Shown: positions 1-6,380 of the stretch, piece by piece
How the letters are laid out: every line of letters begins with the position of its first letter
How positions within the stretch are numbered: position 1 is the first letter of the stretch
Assembly: GCA_013696015.1 (NCBI GenBank)
Contig: JACCZI010000129.1
Span: forward strand, 1-14,341
Source: Nocardioidaceae bacterium
GTDB taxonomy: Bacteria; Actinomycetota; Actinomycetes; Propionibacteriales; Nocardioidaceae
DNA length: 14,341 bases
Direction of reading: 5' to 3'
Notes under the pieces: generated by a model
The model's input: only the letters and a program-made list of their open reading frames with translations
The model's database searches: none
Told to the model about the DNA's origin: nothing
Made by a program: the position numbers and the translations under genes

Positions 1-260
1 GCGTGCACGGCAACATCGGTCTGCCAGCCGTGCTCGGCAACCAGGCGATTGATCGTCGTCTGGAGGCGTTGCGGGTCCCGGTCGTCGGGGTGGGCGCCCG
101 ACGTTTTCGCCGGCGTGCTCGGGGCACGCCGCCCCCCCCTGCGGCGAGATGATTGACTCGTGACGCCACCGCGGTAGGCGCGCGCCACACTGCGGGCCAG
201 GTCGAGACCGCTCGGGTCGTGCGGCTCGCGGTCGGCAATCGGCTCGTCGTCATCGGACAC
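1..260 (-). CDS. dciA: DciA/DUF721 family protein, 5' part only (runs off the window)
   Basis: This is the N-terminal part (about 86 codons) of a DUF721/DciA protein, which in bacteria lacking DnaC/DnaI helps load the replicative helicase DnaB. The frame starts at a GTG at 260-258 and overlaps the recF stop (250-252) by 11 bases, so translation is probably coupled to recF. The translation shows the family's N-terminal DLARSVARAYRGG helix near residue 18. A basic, disordered Arg/Pro/Ser linker follows, and then the start of the conserved domain, INRLVAEHGWQTDVAVH. Both conserved parts lie in one frame across a run of eight G (132-139 on the plus strand), so the gene looks intact as far as it goes. 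The assignment rests on motif recognition and on its position downstream of recF, the usual actinobacterial place. The C-terminal part lies outside the window. Confidence 0.85.
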   Translation of the reverse strand, partial: MSDDDEPIADREPHDPSGLDLARSVARAYRGGVTSQSSRRRGGRRAPSTPAKTSGAHPDDRDPQRLQTTINRLVAEHGWQTDVAVH

Positions 261-1389
261 GACTGACCACCCCGTCCATGACGTCGAAGTGGGCACCGCG
301 CAACGCCTCAGGCACGTCGCCGGCCACCGCGGCGGTGACCAGCACCTGCTCGGCAGAGGAGACCATGTCGGCCAGCGCCGCCCGGCGGTCACGGTCGAGC
401 TCGGCGAAGACGTCGTCCAGCACCAGCACCGGGTCGTCGTCGTCAGAGCGCAGCAAATCGTACGCCGCGAGCTTCAGCGCCAAGGCGTAGGACCACGACT
501 CGCCATGGCTGGCGTATCCCCGGGCCGGCAGCTCGCCCAGGCTGAGCGTGAGGTCGTCGCGGTGCGGACCGACGAGACTGACACCGCGCTCCAGCTCTTC
601 GGAGCGGCGAATGCTCATCTCTCCCAGCAACGCCATCGTCAGGGCGTCACCGTCCGCGATATCGGGCGTTGGGACCGACGAGCGGTACTGCAACCCGGTG
701 GTCGACCGGTCCACTGAGGCACCGGCAGCCACCTGGGTGTACCGGACGGCGACGAGGGGCTGAAGCGCCCGGACCAGCTCCAGCCGGGCGGCGAGCAGCT
801 GCGCCCCGGTTCCGGCCAGATGCTCGTCCCACACGTCCAAGGTTTGCAGCTGCGCCGACCCGGCGCCCGCACGCCGGGCGCCGCCAGCGCTCTTGAGTAG
901 GGTGTTGCGCTGTTTCAGCACCCGGTCGTAGTCGGCGCGCACGCCGGCGAGCCGTGGTGTCCGTACCACGAGCAACACGTCGAGGAACCTGCGGCGCTCG
1001 GCCGGATCACCCTTCACCAGCGCCAGGTCATCAGGGGTGAAGACCACGGCTCGCAGCAGGCCGAGCAGCTCGCGGGCCCGCGGCAGAACCGCCTTGTTGA
1101 CCCGGGCCCGGTTGCTCGATCCGGGGTTGATCTCGACCTCGAGCGTTGCGACCCGGCCGGCCCGGTGCACCGCGGCTCGCACCACGGCTTGTCCGGCCCC
1201 TGCGCGAACGAGGGGAGCGTCGCTGCCGACACGGTGGGAGCCGAGCGTGGCCAGATACTCCACCGCCTCGACCAGGTTCGTCTTGCCCTGCCCGTTCGGT
1301 CCGACGAACACGCTGGCACCGGGCTCGAGGGCGACGTCGACCGCCTTGTACGAGCGGAAGTCATGCAGAGACAGGCTGGCGACGTGCAC
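250..1389 (-). CDS. recF: DNA replication and repair protein RecF
   Basis: RecF is an SMC/ABC-type ATPase that binds at single-strand gaps and, with RecO and RecR, loads RecA during recombinational repair in the cytoplasm. At 379 aa it has the usual family length. The Walker A motif GPNGQGKT is at residues 30-37, the family motif FTPDDL at about 117-122, the ABC signature region (SHGESWS) at 294-300, and Walker B VLVLDD at 321-326 with the D-loop FAELD after it. The start is a GTG at 1389-1387, giving the expected MHVASLSLHDFRSY N-terminus. It begins only 5 bases after the gnd stop, and no strong ribosome binding site is visible, so it probably depends on translation of gnd. It overlaps the dciA start downstream. 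The dnaN-(gnd)-recF-dciA order is standard near the actinobacterial origin. Confidence 0.97.
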   Translation of the reverse strand: MHVASLSLHDFRSYKAVDVALEPGASVFVGPNGQGKTNLVEAVEYLATLGSHRVGSDAPLVRAGAGQAVVRAAVHRAGRVATLEVEINPGSSNRARVNKAVLPRARELLGLLRAVVFTPDDLALVKGDPAERRRFLDVLLVVRTPRLAGVRADYDRVLKQRNTLLKSAGGARRAGAGSAQLQTLDVWDEHLAGTGAQLLAARLELVRALQPLVAVRYTQVAAGASVDRSTTGLQYRSSVPTPDIADGDALTMALLGEMSIRRSEELERGVSLVGPHRDDLTLSLGELPARGYASHGESWSYALALKLAAYDLLRSDDDDPVLVLDDVFAELDRDRRAALADMVSSAEQVLVTAAVAGDVPEALRGAHFDVMDGVVSRVR

Positions 1390-1394
1390 GAGGT

Positions 1395-2297
1395 CTAGGT
1401 GCCCGAGGCGTCACCGGGCGGGGGCCCGGCCTTGACGGCGTGGCCACCGAACTGGTTGCGCATCGCGGCAACCGCCTTCATCGCGTACGACTCGTCCTGC
1501 CGGGATGCGAAGCGGGCGAACAGCGAGCCGGCGATCGAGTACAGCGGTACCGCATGGTCGATCGCAGCCTCCACCGTCCAACGGCCCTCGCCGGAGTCTT
1601 CGGCCCAACCCGCTATCTCCTTCAGATCCTCATCCTCTTCCAACGCCTTGACCAGCAGGTCGAGCAACCAGGAGCGGATAACGGTGCCGGCCCGCCAAGA
1701 GGCGAAGACCTCGGCGACGTTCTCGACGACCTCGGTCTTGGCGAGCAGCTCGTAACCCTCGCCGTACGCCTGCATGATCGCGTACTCGATGCCGTTGTGA
1801 ACCATCTTGGCGTAGTGGCCGGCGCCGACGGGTCCGGCATGGACGTAGCCGTGGTCACCCGCTGGCTTGAGCGTGTCGAACGCCGGCTGCACCTTGGCAA
1901 TGTCGTCCGCCTCACCGCCGGCCATCAGGGCATAGCCGTTCTCCAGGCCCCAGACCCCCCCGCTGACACCGCAGTCCACGAACCCGATACCCCGCTGCCC
2001 GAGGAGCTGAGCATGCGCGTCGTCGTGAAGCCAGCGCGAGTTGCCGCCGTCGATCACCAGGTCACCCTCACCCAGCAACTCGGCGAGCGCCTTGATCGTC
2101 TCCTGGGTCGGGTCCCCGGCCGGAACCATCACCCAGACGACCTTCGGGTCGGGCAGCTGCTCGACCATCTCTTGCAGCGATCCCACGTCGCTGATCTCGG
2201 GGGTACGGGAGAATCCGACGACGGTGTGGCCTCCGCGGCGCAGCCGTTCCCGCATGTTGTTGCCCATCTTGCCCAGGCCCACCAGTCCGATGTGCAT
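1395..2297 (-). CDS. gnd: 6-phosphogluconate dehydrogenase, short decarboxylating type
   Basis: This enzyme oxidatively decarboxylates 6-phosphogluconate to ribulose 5-phosphate in the pentose phosphate pathway, giving reduced cofactor and pentose for nucleotides. At 300 aa it is the short form (about 300 aa, often NAD-linked), not the 470-aa NADP form. The Rossmann motif GLGKMG is at residues 7-12, DGGNS at 83-87, VSGG at 111-114 followed by WGLENGYALMAGG, and the catalytic region KMVHNGIEY at 164-172 with Lys164 and Asn168. The start is an ATG at 2297-2295, preceded by a strong GAGGAGGGAG ribosome binding site. It lies 29 bases after dnaN and 5 bases before recF, so it sits inside the replication operon. 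Cofactor preference cannot be fixed from motifs alone; the NAD preference is inferred from length and family. Confidence 0.95.
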   Translation of the reverse strand: MHIGLVGLGKMGNNMRERLRRGGHTVVGFSRTPEISDVGSLQEMVEQLPDPKVVWVMVPAGDPTQETIKALAELLGEGDLVIDGGNSRWLHDDAHAQLLGQRGIGFVDCGVSGGVWGLENGYALMAGGEADDIAKVQPAFDTLKPAGDHGYVHAGPVGAGHYAKMVHNGIEYAIMQAYGEGYELLAKTEVVENVAEVFASWRAGTVIRSWLLDLLVKALEEDEDLKEIAGWAEDSGEGRWTVEAAIDHAVPLYSIAGSLFARFASRQDESYAMKAVAAMRNQFGGHAVKAGPPPGDASGT

Positions 2298-2326
2298 GCC
2301 TGCTCCCTCCTCGAAAGTGTGGTCGC

Positions 2327-3469
2327 TCAGCCTTGCATCCGCACCGGCATCAGCAGGTAGCGGAACTCGGTGTCCGGCTCGGCTCCGATGTCCGCCGTTC
2401 CCGCCAGCGCTGCTGGTCGCGTGTGCTGGGCGAATGCCAGGTGCACAAACGGGGTGGTGATGACGCTCAGCCCGTCGAGCAGGTACTGCGGGTTGAAGCC
2501 AATCGAAATGTCCGGACCGTCGACGCGCGCCTCGACCGACTCGGAGGCTTGCGCCTCGTCGCCGCTGCCGGCCTCGAGAACCACCTGGGAGTCGGAGAAC
2601 GCGAGCCGAACGGGTGTGTTGCGCTCGGCGACCAGGGACACGCGCTTGACGGACTCCACCAGAGACGCAGTGCCCACCCAGGCCGTGGTCTGGGCCTCGT
2701 TCTGGAACAGCTGTCGCACCCGCGGGAACTCGCCCTCCAACAGCCGAGTAGTCGTGCGCCGGGAGCCGCTCCCCGCAACGCCTTCGAACCCGATCAGGCC
2801 GTCACCGTCACCGCCCGAAGATAGCGCGACGCTGACCTCGGTCCCCGACGTCAGTGCCTTGGCGGTATCGGCAAGCACCCGGGCCGGTACCAGCGCGGAG
2901 GTGGAGGTGTCGCTGCGTTCCGGCCGCCAGCTCATCTCACGCAGGCTTGCCCGAAAGCGGTCGGTCGCCATCAGTGAGATCGCGGCCCCTTCGAGCTCCA
3001 TCCGGACACCGGTGAGCAATGGCAGCATGTCGTCGCGGCCAGCGGCCGCTACCGCCTGCACGACCGCCTCGCTGAAGTCTTCGGCGCGTACCGTTCCCGA
3101 GACCGTCGGCATCGTCGGCAGCGTCGGGTAGTCCTCGACCGGCATGGTCTGCAGACTGAAACGGGCCGTGCCACAGACCACCGACATCCGAGTGCCGTCG
3201 AGTGTGACCTCCACGGTCTTGTTGGGCAGACTGCGGCAGATGTCGGCGAGCAGTCGTCCCGAGACAAGAACCCGGCCTTCGTCGGCAACCTCCGCAGGGA
3301 CGGTCGCCTGAGCCGAGGTCTCGTAGTCGAACCCAGACAACGACAGTCCGGGAGATCCGGCATCGATAAGCAGGCCGGCGAGGACCGGGACGCTCGGGCG
3401 ATGGGGCAGGCTACGGGCTGTCCAGGCCACACCATCGGCGAAGGCGTCACGTTCGATCCGGAACTTCAC
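2327..3469 (-). CDS. dnaN: DNA polymerase III beta subunit (sliding clamp)
   Basis: DnaN is the ring-shaped clamp that tethers DNA polymerase III to DNA. The 380-aa protein covers the three clamp domains. Typical stretches are VKFRIERDAFADGVAWTARS at the N-terminus, VLVSGRLLADICRSLPNK, FSLQTMPVEDYPTLP, RDDMLPLLTGVRMELEG, ATDRFR and the C-terminal YLLMPVRMQG. The frame is open for 36 codons further upstream, with an ATG at 3520-3518. I chose the GTG at 3469-3467 because the conserved clamp sequence begins exactly there and an AAGGAAGG-type ribosome binding site lies about 10 bases before it. It is the first gene after the probable origin and is followed by gnd after 29 bases. Confidence 0.97.
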   Translation of the reverse strand: MKFRIERDAFADGVAWTARSLPHRPSVPVLAGLLIDAGSPGLSLSGFDYETSAQATVPAEVADEGRVLVSGRLLADICRSLPNKTVEVTLDGTRMSVVCGTARFSLQTMPVEDYPTLPTMPTVSGTVRAEDFSEAVVQAVAAAGRDDMLPLLTGVRMELEGAAISLMATDRFRASLREMSWRPERSDTSTSALVPARVLADTAKALTSGTEVSVALSSGGDGDGLIGFEGVAGSGSRRTTTRLLEGEFPRVRQLFQNEAQTTAWVGTASLVESVKRVSLVAERNTPVRLAFSDSQVVLEAGSGDEAQASESVEARVDGPDISIGFNPQYLLDGLSVITTPFVHLAFAQHTRPAALAGTADIGAEPDTEFRYLLMPVRMQG

Positions 3470-3630
3470 TGCCGCCGGCCTTCCTTCCTTCCGCACGGAT
3501 TCGGGGTCCGATCCTGCCATGACGCATGCCGCCGCAAACAGGGGCAGTCGGCTCAGACGTCCACAGGTGGGGCCCAAACCCCTCTTTCTCAGTGCAGAGT
3601 CATATCGTCTCTCGTCGTGTTCATCGCTGC

Positions 3631-3648
3631 TGTGGATGCTGTGGACAA
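3631..3648 (-). promoter_or_regulatory. Two abutting DnaA boxes (one exact)
   Basis: Read on the minus strand, these are TTGTCCACA (3648-3640, exact high-GC actinomycete consensus) directly followed by GCATCCACA (3639-3631, two differences). They form the strongest DnaA site in the dnaA-dnaN gap. Confidence 0.8.
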
Positions 3649-3682
3649 GAGAGGTTCCTGCTGGTCAGGCGCATTGTCGTGC

Positions 3683-3702
3683 TGTGGACCAACTGTGGAC
3701 AG
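3683..3702 (-). promoter_or_regulatory. Two near-consensus DnaA boxes
   Basis: On the minus strand, CTGTCCACA (3702-3694) and TGGTCCACA (3691-3683) each differ from TTGTCCACA at one position. They are in the same orientation and are separated by two bases, about one helical turn start to start. Confidence 0.65.
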
Positions 3703-3763
3703 TGTTCGTGTCCGGGCCGGCAACCGACGTCCCGTCGCCGCTACGCCACTCCGGCGTTCCTAG

Positions 3764-3804
3764 TTGTTCACATGCCGGCCTCAGGGACCGGCCGGTTGTC
3801 AACA
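3764..3804 (+). promoter_or_regulatory. Two DnaA-like boxes flanking a GC hairpin
   Basis: TTGTTCACA (3764-3772) and TTGTCAACA (3796-3804) each differ at one position from TTGTCCACA. Between them lies an inverted repeat CCGGCC (3775-3780) / GGCCGG (3790-3795) with a 9-base loop. The module lies 37 bases beyond the dnaA stop. It could be part of oriC, or the hairpin could terminate dnaA transcription, but no T-tract follows. Confidence 0.45.
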
Positions 3805-3840
3805 ATCCCATCCCCAGGCTGTGCGTACGACTCGCTCGGG

Positions 3841-5322
3841 TCACGTCGAGCGTGCCTGCTGCTTGATGCGGTTGGTCAGCTCCGTCACCTGGTTGAACAC
3901 GCTGCGCCGCTCTGCCATCAGCTGGCGGATTTTGCGGTCCGCGTGCATGACCGTGGTGTGGTCGCGATTGCCGAACTGCTGACCGATCTTGGGCAGGGAC
4001 AGCTCGGTCAGCTCCCGGCAGAGGTACATCGCGATCTGTCGCCCGGTGACCAAGACGCGGCTGCGGCTCGAGCCGCACAGGTCATCGAGAGTCAGGCCGA
4101 AGTAGGCCGCGGTCTGGGCGATGATCACCCCCGAGGTGATCTGCGGCTCACCGCCCTCGGGCAGTAGGTCCTTGAGCACGATCTGGGCCAGGGCCAGGTC
4201 GACGGGCTGACGGTTGAGGCTGGCGAACGCCGTCGCGCGAATCAGCGCCCCTTCGAGCTCGCGGATGTTGGTGTGGATCTTGCTGGCGATGAACTCCAGC
4301 ACATCCGGTGGCGCGGTGAGTCTTTCGGTGGCCGCCTTCTTGCGCAGGATCGCAATGCGGGTCTCGAGGTCGGGCGGCTGCACGTCGGTGATCAGGCCCC
4401 ACTCGAACCGGTTCCGGAGCCGGTCTTCGAGGGCTCCGAGCCGCTTCGGTGGCCGATCGGAGGTGATGACGATCTGCTTGTTGGCGTTGTGCAGCGTGTT
4501 GAACGTGTGGAAGAACTCCTCCTGGGTCTGGATCTTGCCCTCGAGGAACTGGATGTCGTCGATGAGCAGCACATCAACGTCGCGGTAGCGACGTTGGAAG
4601 GACGCCGCCCGGTCGTCGCGGATCGCGTTGATGAAGTCGTTGGTGAACTCCTCACTTGACACGTAGCGCACCCGGGCACCGTTGTAGAGGCTGCGCACGT
4701 AGTGCCCGATGGCGTGCAGTAGGTGCGTCTTGCCGAGTCCGGACTCGCCGTAGATCAACAGCGGGTTGTACGCCTTGCCCGGCGCCTCGGCCACCGCGAC
4801 TGCGGCGGCGTGGGCGAACCGGTTGGACGAACCGATGACGAACGTCTCGAAGATGTACTTGGGGTTGAGGCGGGCTTCGGCCGCACTGGGTGCTCCACTG
4901 GGCGCCCGCGTCTGGGCGGCCGGGCCTGCCGGTGTCGCCAGTCGAGTCGTGATCTGCGGGTCCGCCGTCTCAACATCCAGGACGCTTGTCGACAAGTCGT
5001 CTTGAATACCAAGCACCACTCCCAACGGTACGTCCGGGACGTCCAGCTCGGGGTCGACGGTGACCGCCAGCCGGACCTCACGATCGAGGGCTCGGCTGAG
5101 CCACGCCTCCAGTCGGGAGCGCAACCGGGTCTCGAGCTGGCCTCGAGTGAACTCGTCCTTCGCCGCGACGATCACGGTGGTCCCGTGCACGGTCACCGGC
5201 GCCGACGCGGTGAGCCAGGCCCGTTGGTTCGCCGGCAGTGCCTCGATCAGCTCTCGCCACGCTGCGGTCAGGTCCGGCGTCGGTGGTGGCGACTCCGCTG
5301 CTGTCGGGTGATTCTCGGACAC
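3841..5322 (-). CDS. dnaA: Chromosomal replication initiator protein DnaA
   Basis: DnaA is the AAA+ ATPase that binds DnaA boxes, opens the origin and recruits the helicase. From the GTG at 5322-5320 it has 493 aa. Domain I (about 18-90) starts with TAAWRELIEALP. Domain II is a short linker rich in Ala, Pro and Thr (about 115-150). Domain III begins at LNPKYIFETFVIG, with Walker A GESGLGKT at 192-199, Walker B VLLIDD at 251-256, sensor I ITSDRPP near 286 and the sensor II region NIRELEGALIRA. The DNA-binding domain IV contains RQIAMYLCRELTELSLPKIG and RDHTTVMHA. The frame is open 83 codons further upstream, but that part has no family resemblance and carries DnaA boxes and a promoter candidate, so the GTG is preferred. 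A GAAGGCGG ribosome binding site lies about 13 bases before it. Confidence 0.98.
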   Translation of the reverse strand: MSENHPTAAESPPPTPDLTAAWRELIEALPANQRAWLTASAPVTVHGTTVIVAAKDEFTRGQLETRLRSRLEAWLSRALDREVRLAVTVDPELDVPDVPLGVVLGIQDDLSTSVLDVETADPQITTRLATPAGPAAQTRAPSGAPSAAEARLNPKYIFETFVIGSSNRFAHAAAVAVAEAPGKAYNPLLIYGESGLGKTHLLHAIGHYVRSLYNGARVRYVSSEEFTNDFINAIRDDRAASFQRRYRDVDVLLIDDIQFLEGKIQTQEEFFHTFNTLHNANKQIVITSDRPPKRLGALEDRLRNRFEWGLITDVQPPDLETRIAILRKKAATERLTAPPDVLEFIASKIHTNIRELEGALIRATAFASLNRQPVDLALAQIVLKDLLPEGGEPQITSGVIIAQTAAYFGLTLDDLCGSSRSRVLVTGRQIAMYLCRELTELSLPKIGQQFGNRDHTTVMHADRKIRQLMAERRSVFNQVTELTNRIKQQARST

Positions 5323-5362
5323 GGCGCTCGCCGCCTTCTGCTCGCTTCGGGCTGTGCATGCT

Positions 5363-5383
5363 GCATCCACACTGTTGTCCACA
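5363..5383 (+). promoter_or_regulatory. DnaA box pair in the dnaA leader
   Basis: GCATCCACA (5363-5371) and exact TTGTCCACA (5375-5383) are in the same orientation, separated by three bases. They lie between the candidate dnaA promoter and the dnaA start, so bound DnaA could block elongation of dnaA transcription. Confidence 0.7.
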
Positions 5384-5432
5384 GGCTGTGTACGCGTGTT
5401 GCCGGAACTGATGTGCTGGTCCCGGTTTCCGG

Positions 5433-5462
5433 ACGCTAACAACGATCCCGGGTGCGTCACAA
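5433..5462 (-). promoter_or_regulatory. Candidate dnaA promoter
   Basis: On the minus strand, a -35-like TTGTGA (5462-5457) is followed after 18 bases by a -10-like TAGCGT (5438-5433), which fits the actinomycete TAnnnT pattern. Transcription would start near 5426, giving a leader of about 100 bases. An exact DnaA box ends only four bases upstream of the -35 element. The promoter is predicted by pattern only. Confidence 0.45.
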
Positions 5463-5466
5463 CCCG

Positions 5467-5475
5467 TTGTCCACA
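5467..5475 (+). promoter_or_regulatory. Exact DnaA box next to the candidate dnaA -35 element
   Basis: TTGTCCACA matches the high-GC actinomycete DnaA box exactly. It lies four bases upstream of the candidate -35 element of dnaA (5457-5462), a position suited to repression or activation by DnaA. Confidence 0.75.
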
Positions 5476-5537
5476 GCCGCTTTTGTCCGGGCGGGTAGGA
5501 GTGGCGCGACCTTGGCGGTGACACCGGTCGGCACTGT

Positions 5538-5566
5538 TTGACCCGGCTCGCGGCACCCCGTACCGT
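5538..5566 (+). promoter_or_regulatory. Candidate rpmH-rnpA promoter
   Basis: The -35-like TTGACC (5538-5543), a 17-base spacer and the -10-like TACCGT (5561-5566) resemble a housekeeping sigma-factor promoter. The start would be near 5573, about 78 bases before rpmH. The prediction is based on pattern and position only. Confidence 0.5.
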
Positions 5567-5650
5567 GACATCCTGCGGACCGCCGCCGAGGGTTGCCATT
5601 GCTGCGGCGCCTAGGCGAGTTGCGGCCACCACCGACCCGGGAGCACAGCG

Positions 5651-5788
5651 GTGAGCAAGCGTACGTTTCAACCGAACAACCGACGTCGGCACAAGACGCA
5701 CGGGTTCCGGCTGCGGATGCGGACGCGCGCCGGTCGTGCCATCGTGTCTGGTCGCAGGCGCAAGGGCCGCTCGCGTCTGGCTGCCTGA
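5651..5788 (+). CDS. rpmH: 50S ribosomal protein L34
   Basis: L34 is a small, very basic protein of the large ribosomal subunit. The 45-aa product reads SKRTFQPNNRRRHKTHGF after the initiator, then RLRMRTRAGRAIVSGRRRKG and SRLAA, which covers the whole family. The start is a GTG at 5651, with a GGGAG ribosome binding site at about 5639-5643. It is the first gene of the plus-strand run and is followed by rnpA after 11 bases, the near-universal rpmH-rnpA arrangement. Confidence 0.98.
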   Translation: MSKRTFQPNNRRRHKTHGFRLRMRTRAGRAIVSGRRRKGRSRLAA

Positions 5789-5799
5789 TCTGCCACGCC

Positions 5800-6141
5800 G
5801 TGCTGTCTGTCGCGCACCGGCTCCGCTCGAGCCGGGAGTTCACCGAGGCGGTCCGCTGTGGTTGTCGCGCCGGAACATCAACCGTGGCGGCCCACCTGCA
5901 CACGGTGCCGGGCGCTGACGTCCGTGTCGGGTTCGTGGTCAGCCGTCGTGTCGGTGACGCCGTCACCCGCAATCGAGTGCGGCGCCGGCTCGCTCACCTG
6001 GTGCGGCCCCACCTGTCGGACCTACCGGCCGGTGCTCGCCTGGTGCTGCGGGCACTCGAGCCGGCGGCGTCCGCCTCGATCGGGACACTGAGTCGAGATG
6101 TCGACTTCTGCCTCCGCCGGGCGCGAAGCGGCGTGCGATGA
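5800..6141 (+). CDS. rnpA: Ribonuclease P protein component
   Basis: RnpA is the protein subunit that helps the RNase P ribozyme bind and cleave the 5' leader of precursor tRNAs. The product has 113 aa. It begins MLSVAHRLRSSREFTEAVR, has the central strand VRVGFVVSRRVG, and carries the family RNA-binding signature as NRVRRRLAHLVR at about residues 65-76. The start is a GTG at 5800. The frame is open further upstream, but that part overlaps rpmH, and the RnpA N-terminal pattern begins here. The stop overlaps the yidD start (ATGA at 6138-6141), so translation is likely coupled. Confidence 0.95.
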   Translation: MLSVAHRLRSSREFTEAVRCGCRAGTSTVAAHLHTVPGADVRVGFVVSRRVGDAVTRNRVRRRLAHLVRPHLSDLPAGARLVLRALEPAASASIGTLSRDVDFCLRRARSGVR

Positions 6142-6380
6142 GGCTGGTGCTCATCGGTCTGCTCCGGGTCTATCGCGCCACGATCAGCCCGCTCTACGGC
6201 CAAGTTTGCCGGTACCACCCCTCGTGCTCGGCGTACGCACTCGCGGCGGTCACTCGACATGGTGCGACGCGAGGTAGCGTTCTCACCGTACGCCGTCTGA
6301 CCCGTTGCCACCCCTGGGCCGCAGGCGGTTATGACCCGGTGCCCGCAGAACGATCGGCGACGTATCGGCGAGGAGGGTGA
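6138..6380 (+). CDS. yidD: Membrane protein insertion efficiency factor YidD
   Basis: YidD is a small membrane-associated protein that aids insertion of membrane proteins by YidC; its mechanism is poorly known. The 80-aa product shows the family core: a hydrophobic N-terminal helix (RLVLIGLLRVYRATISPLYG), then the conserved CRYHPSCSAYA with its two cysteines, and CHPWAAGGYDPVP. The ATG start overlaps the rnpA stop. The stop (6378-6380) touches the yidC start, so rnpA, yidD and yidC form a tightly coupled unit. Confidence 0.95.
   Translation: MRLVLIGLLRVYRATISPLYGQVCRYHPSCSAYALAAVTRHGATRGSVLTVRRLTRCHPWAAGGYDPVPAERSATYRRGG

Larger units (their letters stand above)
3470..3840. other. oriC: Probable chromosomal replication origin (oriC), dnaA-dnaN gap
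   Basis: This 371-base gap between dnaA and dnaN is the usual place of oriC in actinomycetes. It holds one exact DnaA box of the TTGTCCACA type (3640-3648, minus) and several near matches. These are GCATCCACA (3631-3639, minus), TGGTCCACA (3683-3691, minus), CTGTCCACA (3694-3702, minus), TTGTTCACA (3764-3772, plus), TTGTCAACA (3796-3804, plus) and the weaker ACGTCCACA (3557-3565, plus). A GC hairpin lies at 3775-3795. I see no strongly AT-rich unwinding element, though 3590-3625 is locally less GC-rich. No gene is visible. The box count is lower than in the large Streptomyces origin. The function is inferred from location and boxes. Confidence 0.8.
5323..5650. promoter_or_regulatory. Divergent dnaA/rpmH regulatory gap with DnaA boxes
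   Basis: This 328-base gap separates dnaA (minus) from rpmH (plus). It contains two exact DnaA boxes TTGTCCACA (5375-5383 and 5467-5475, plus strand) and one GCATCCACA (5363-5371). It also contains candidate promoters for both genes, listed separately. No convincing gene is present, although the dnaA frame stays open through part of it. The arrangement suggests autoregulation of dnaA by DnaA, as known in several bacteria. It may also contribute to origin function. Confidence 0.75.

Noticed and set aside
1146..2360. Long plus-strand open frame (404 codons) opposite recF and gnd
   Set aside because: It runs antisense to gnd, which has clear motifs, and has a composition typical of high-GC shadow frames with no recognisable domain.
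3470..3577. N-terminal extension of DnaN by 36 codons
   Set aside because: The conserved clamp sequence starts at the GTG at 3469, which has a ribosome binding site; the extension is not conserved in the family as I know it.
5323..5571. N-terminal extension of DnaA by 83 codons
   Set aside because: It has no DnaA resemblance, and it carries DnaA boxes and a likely promoter; the GTG at 5322 gives the expected domain I start.
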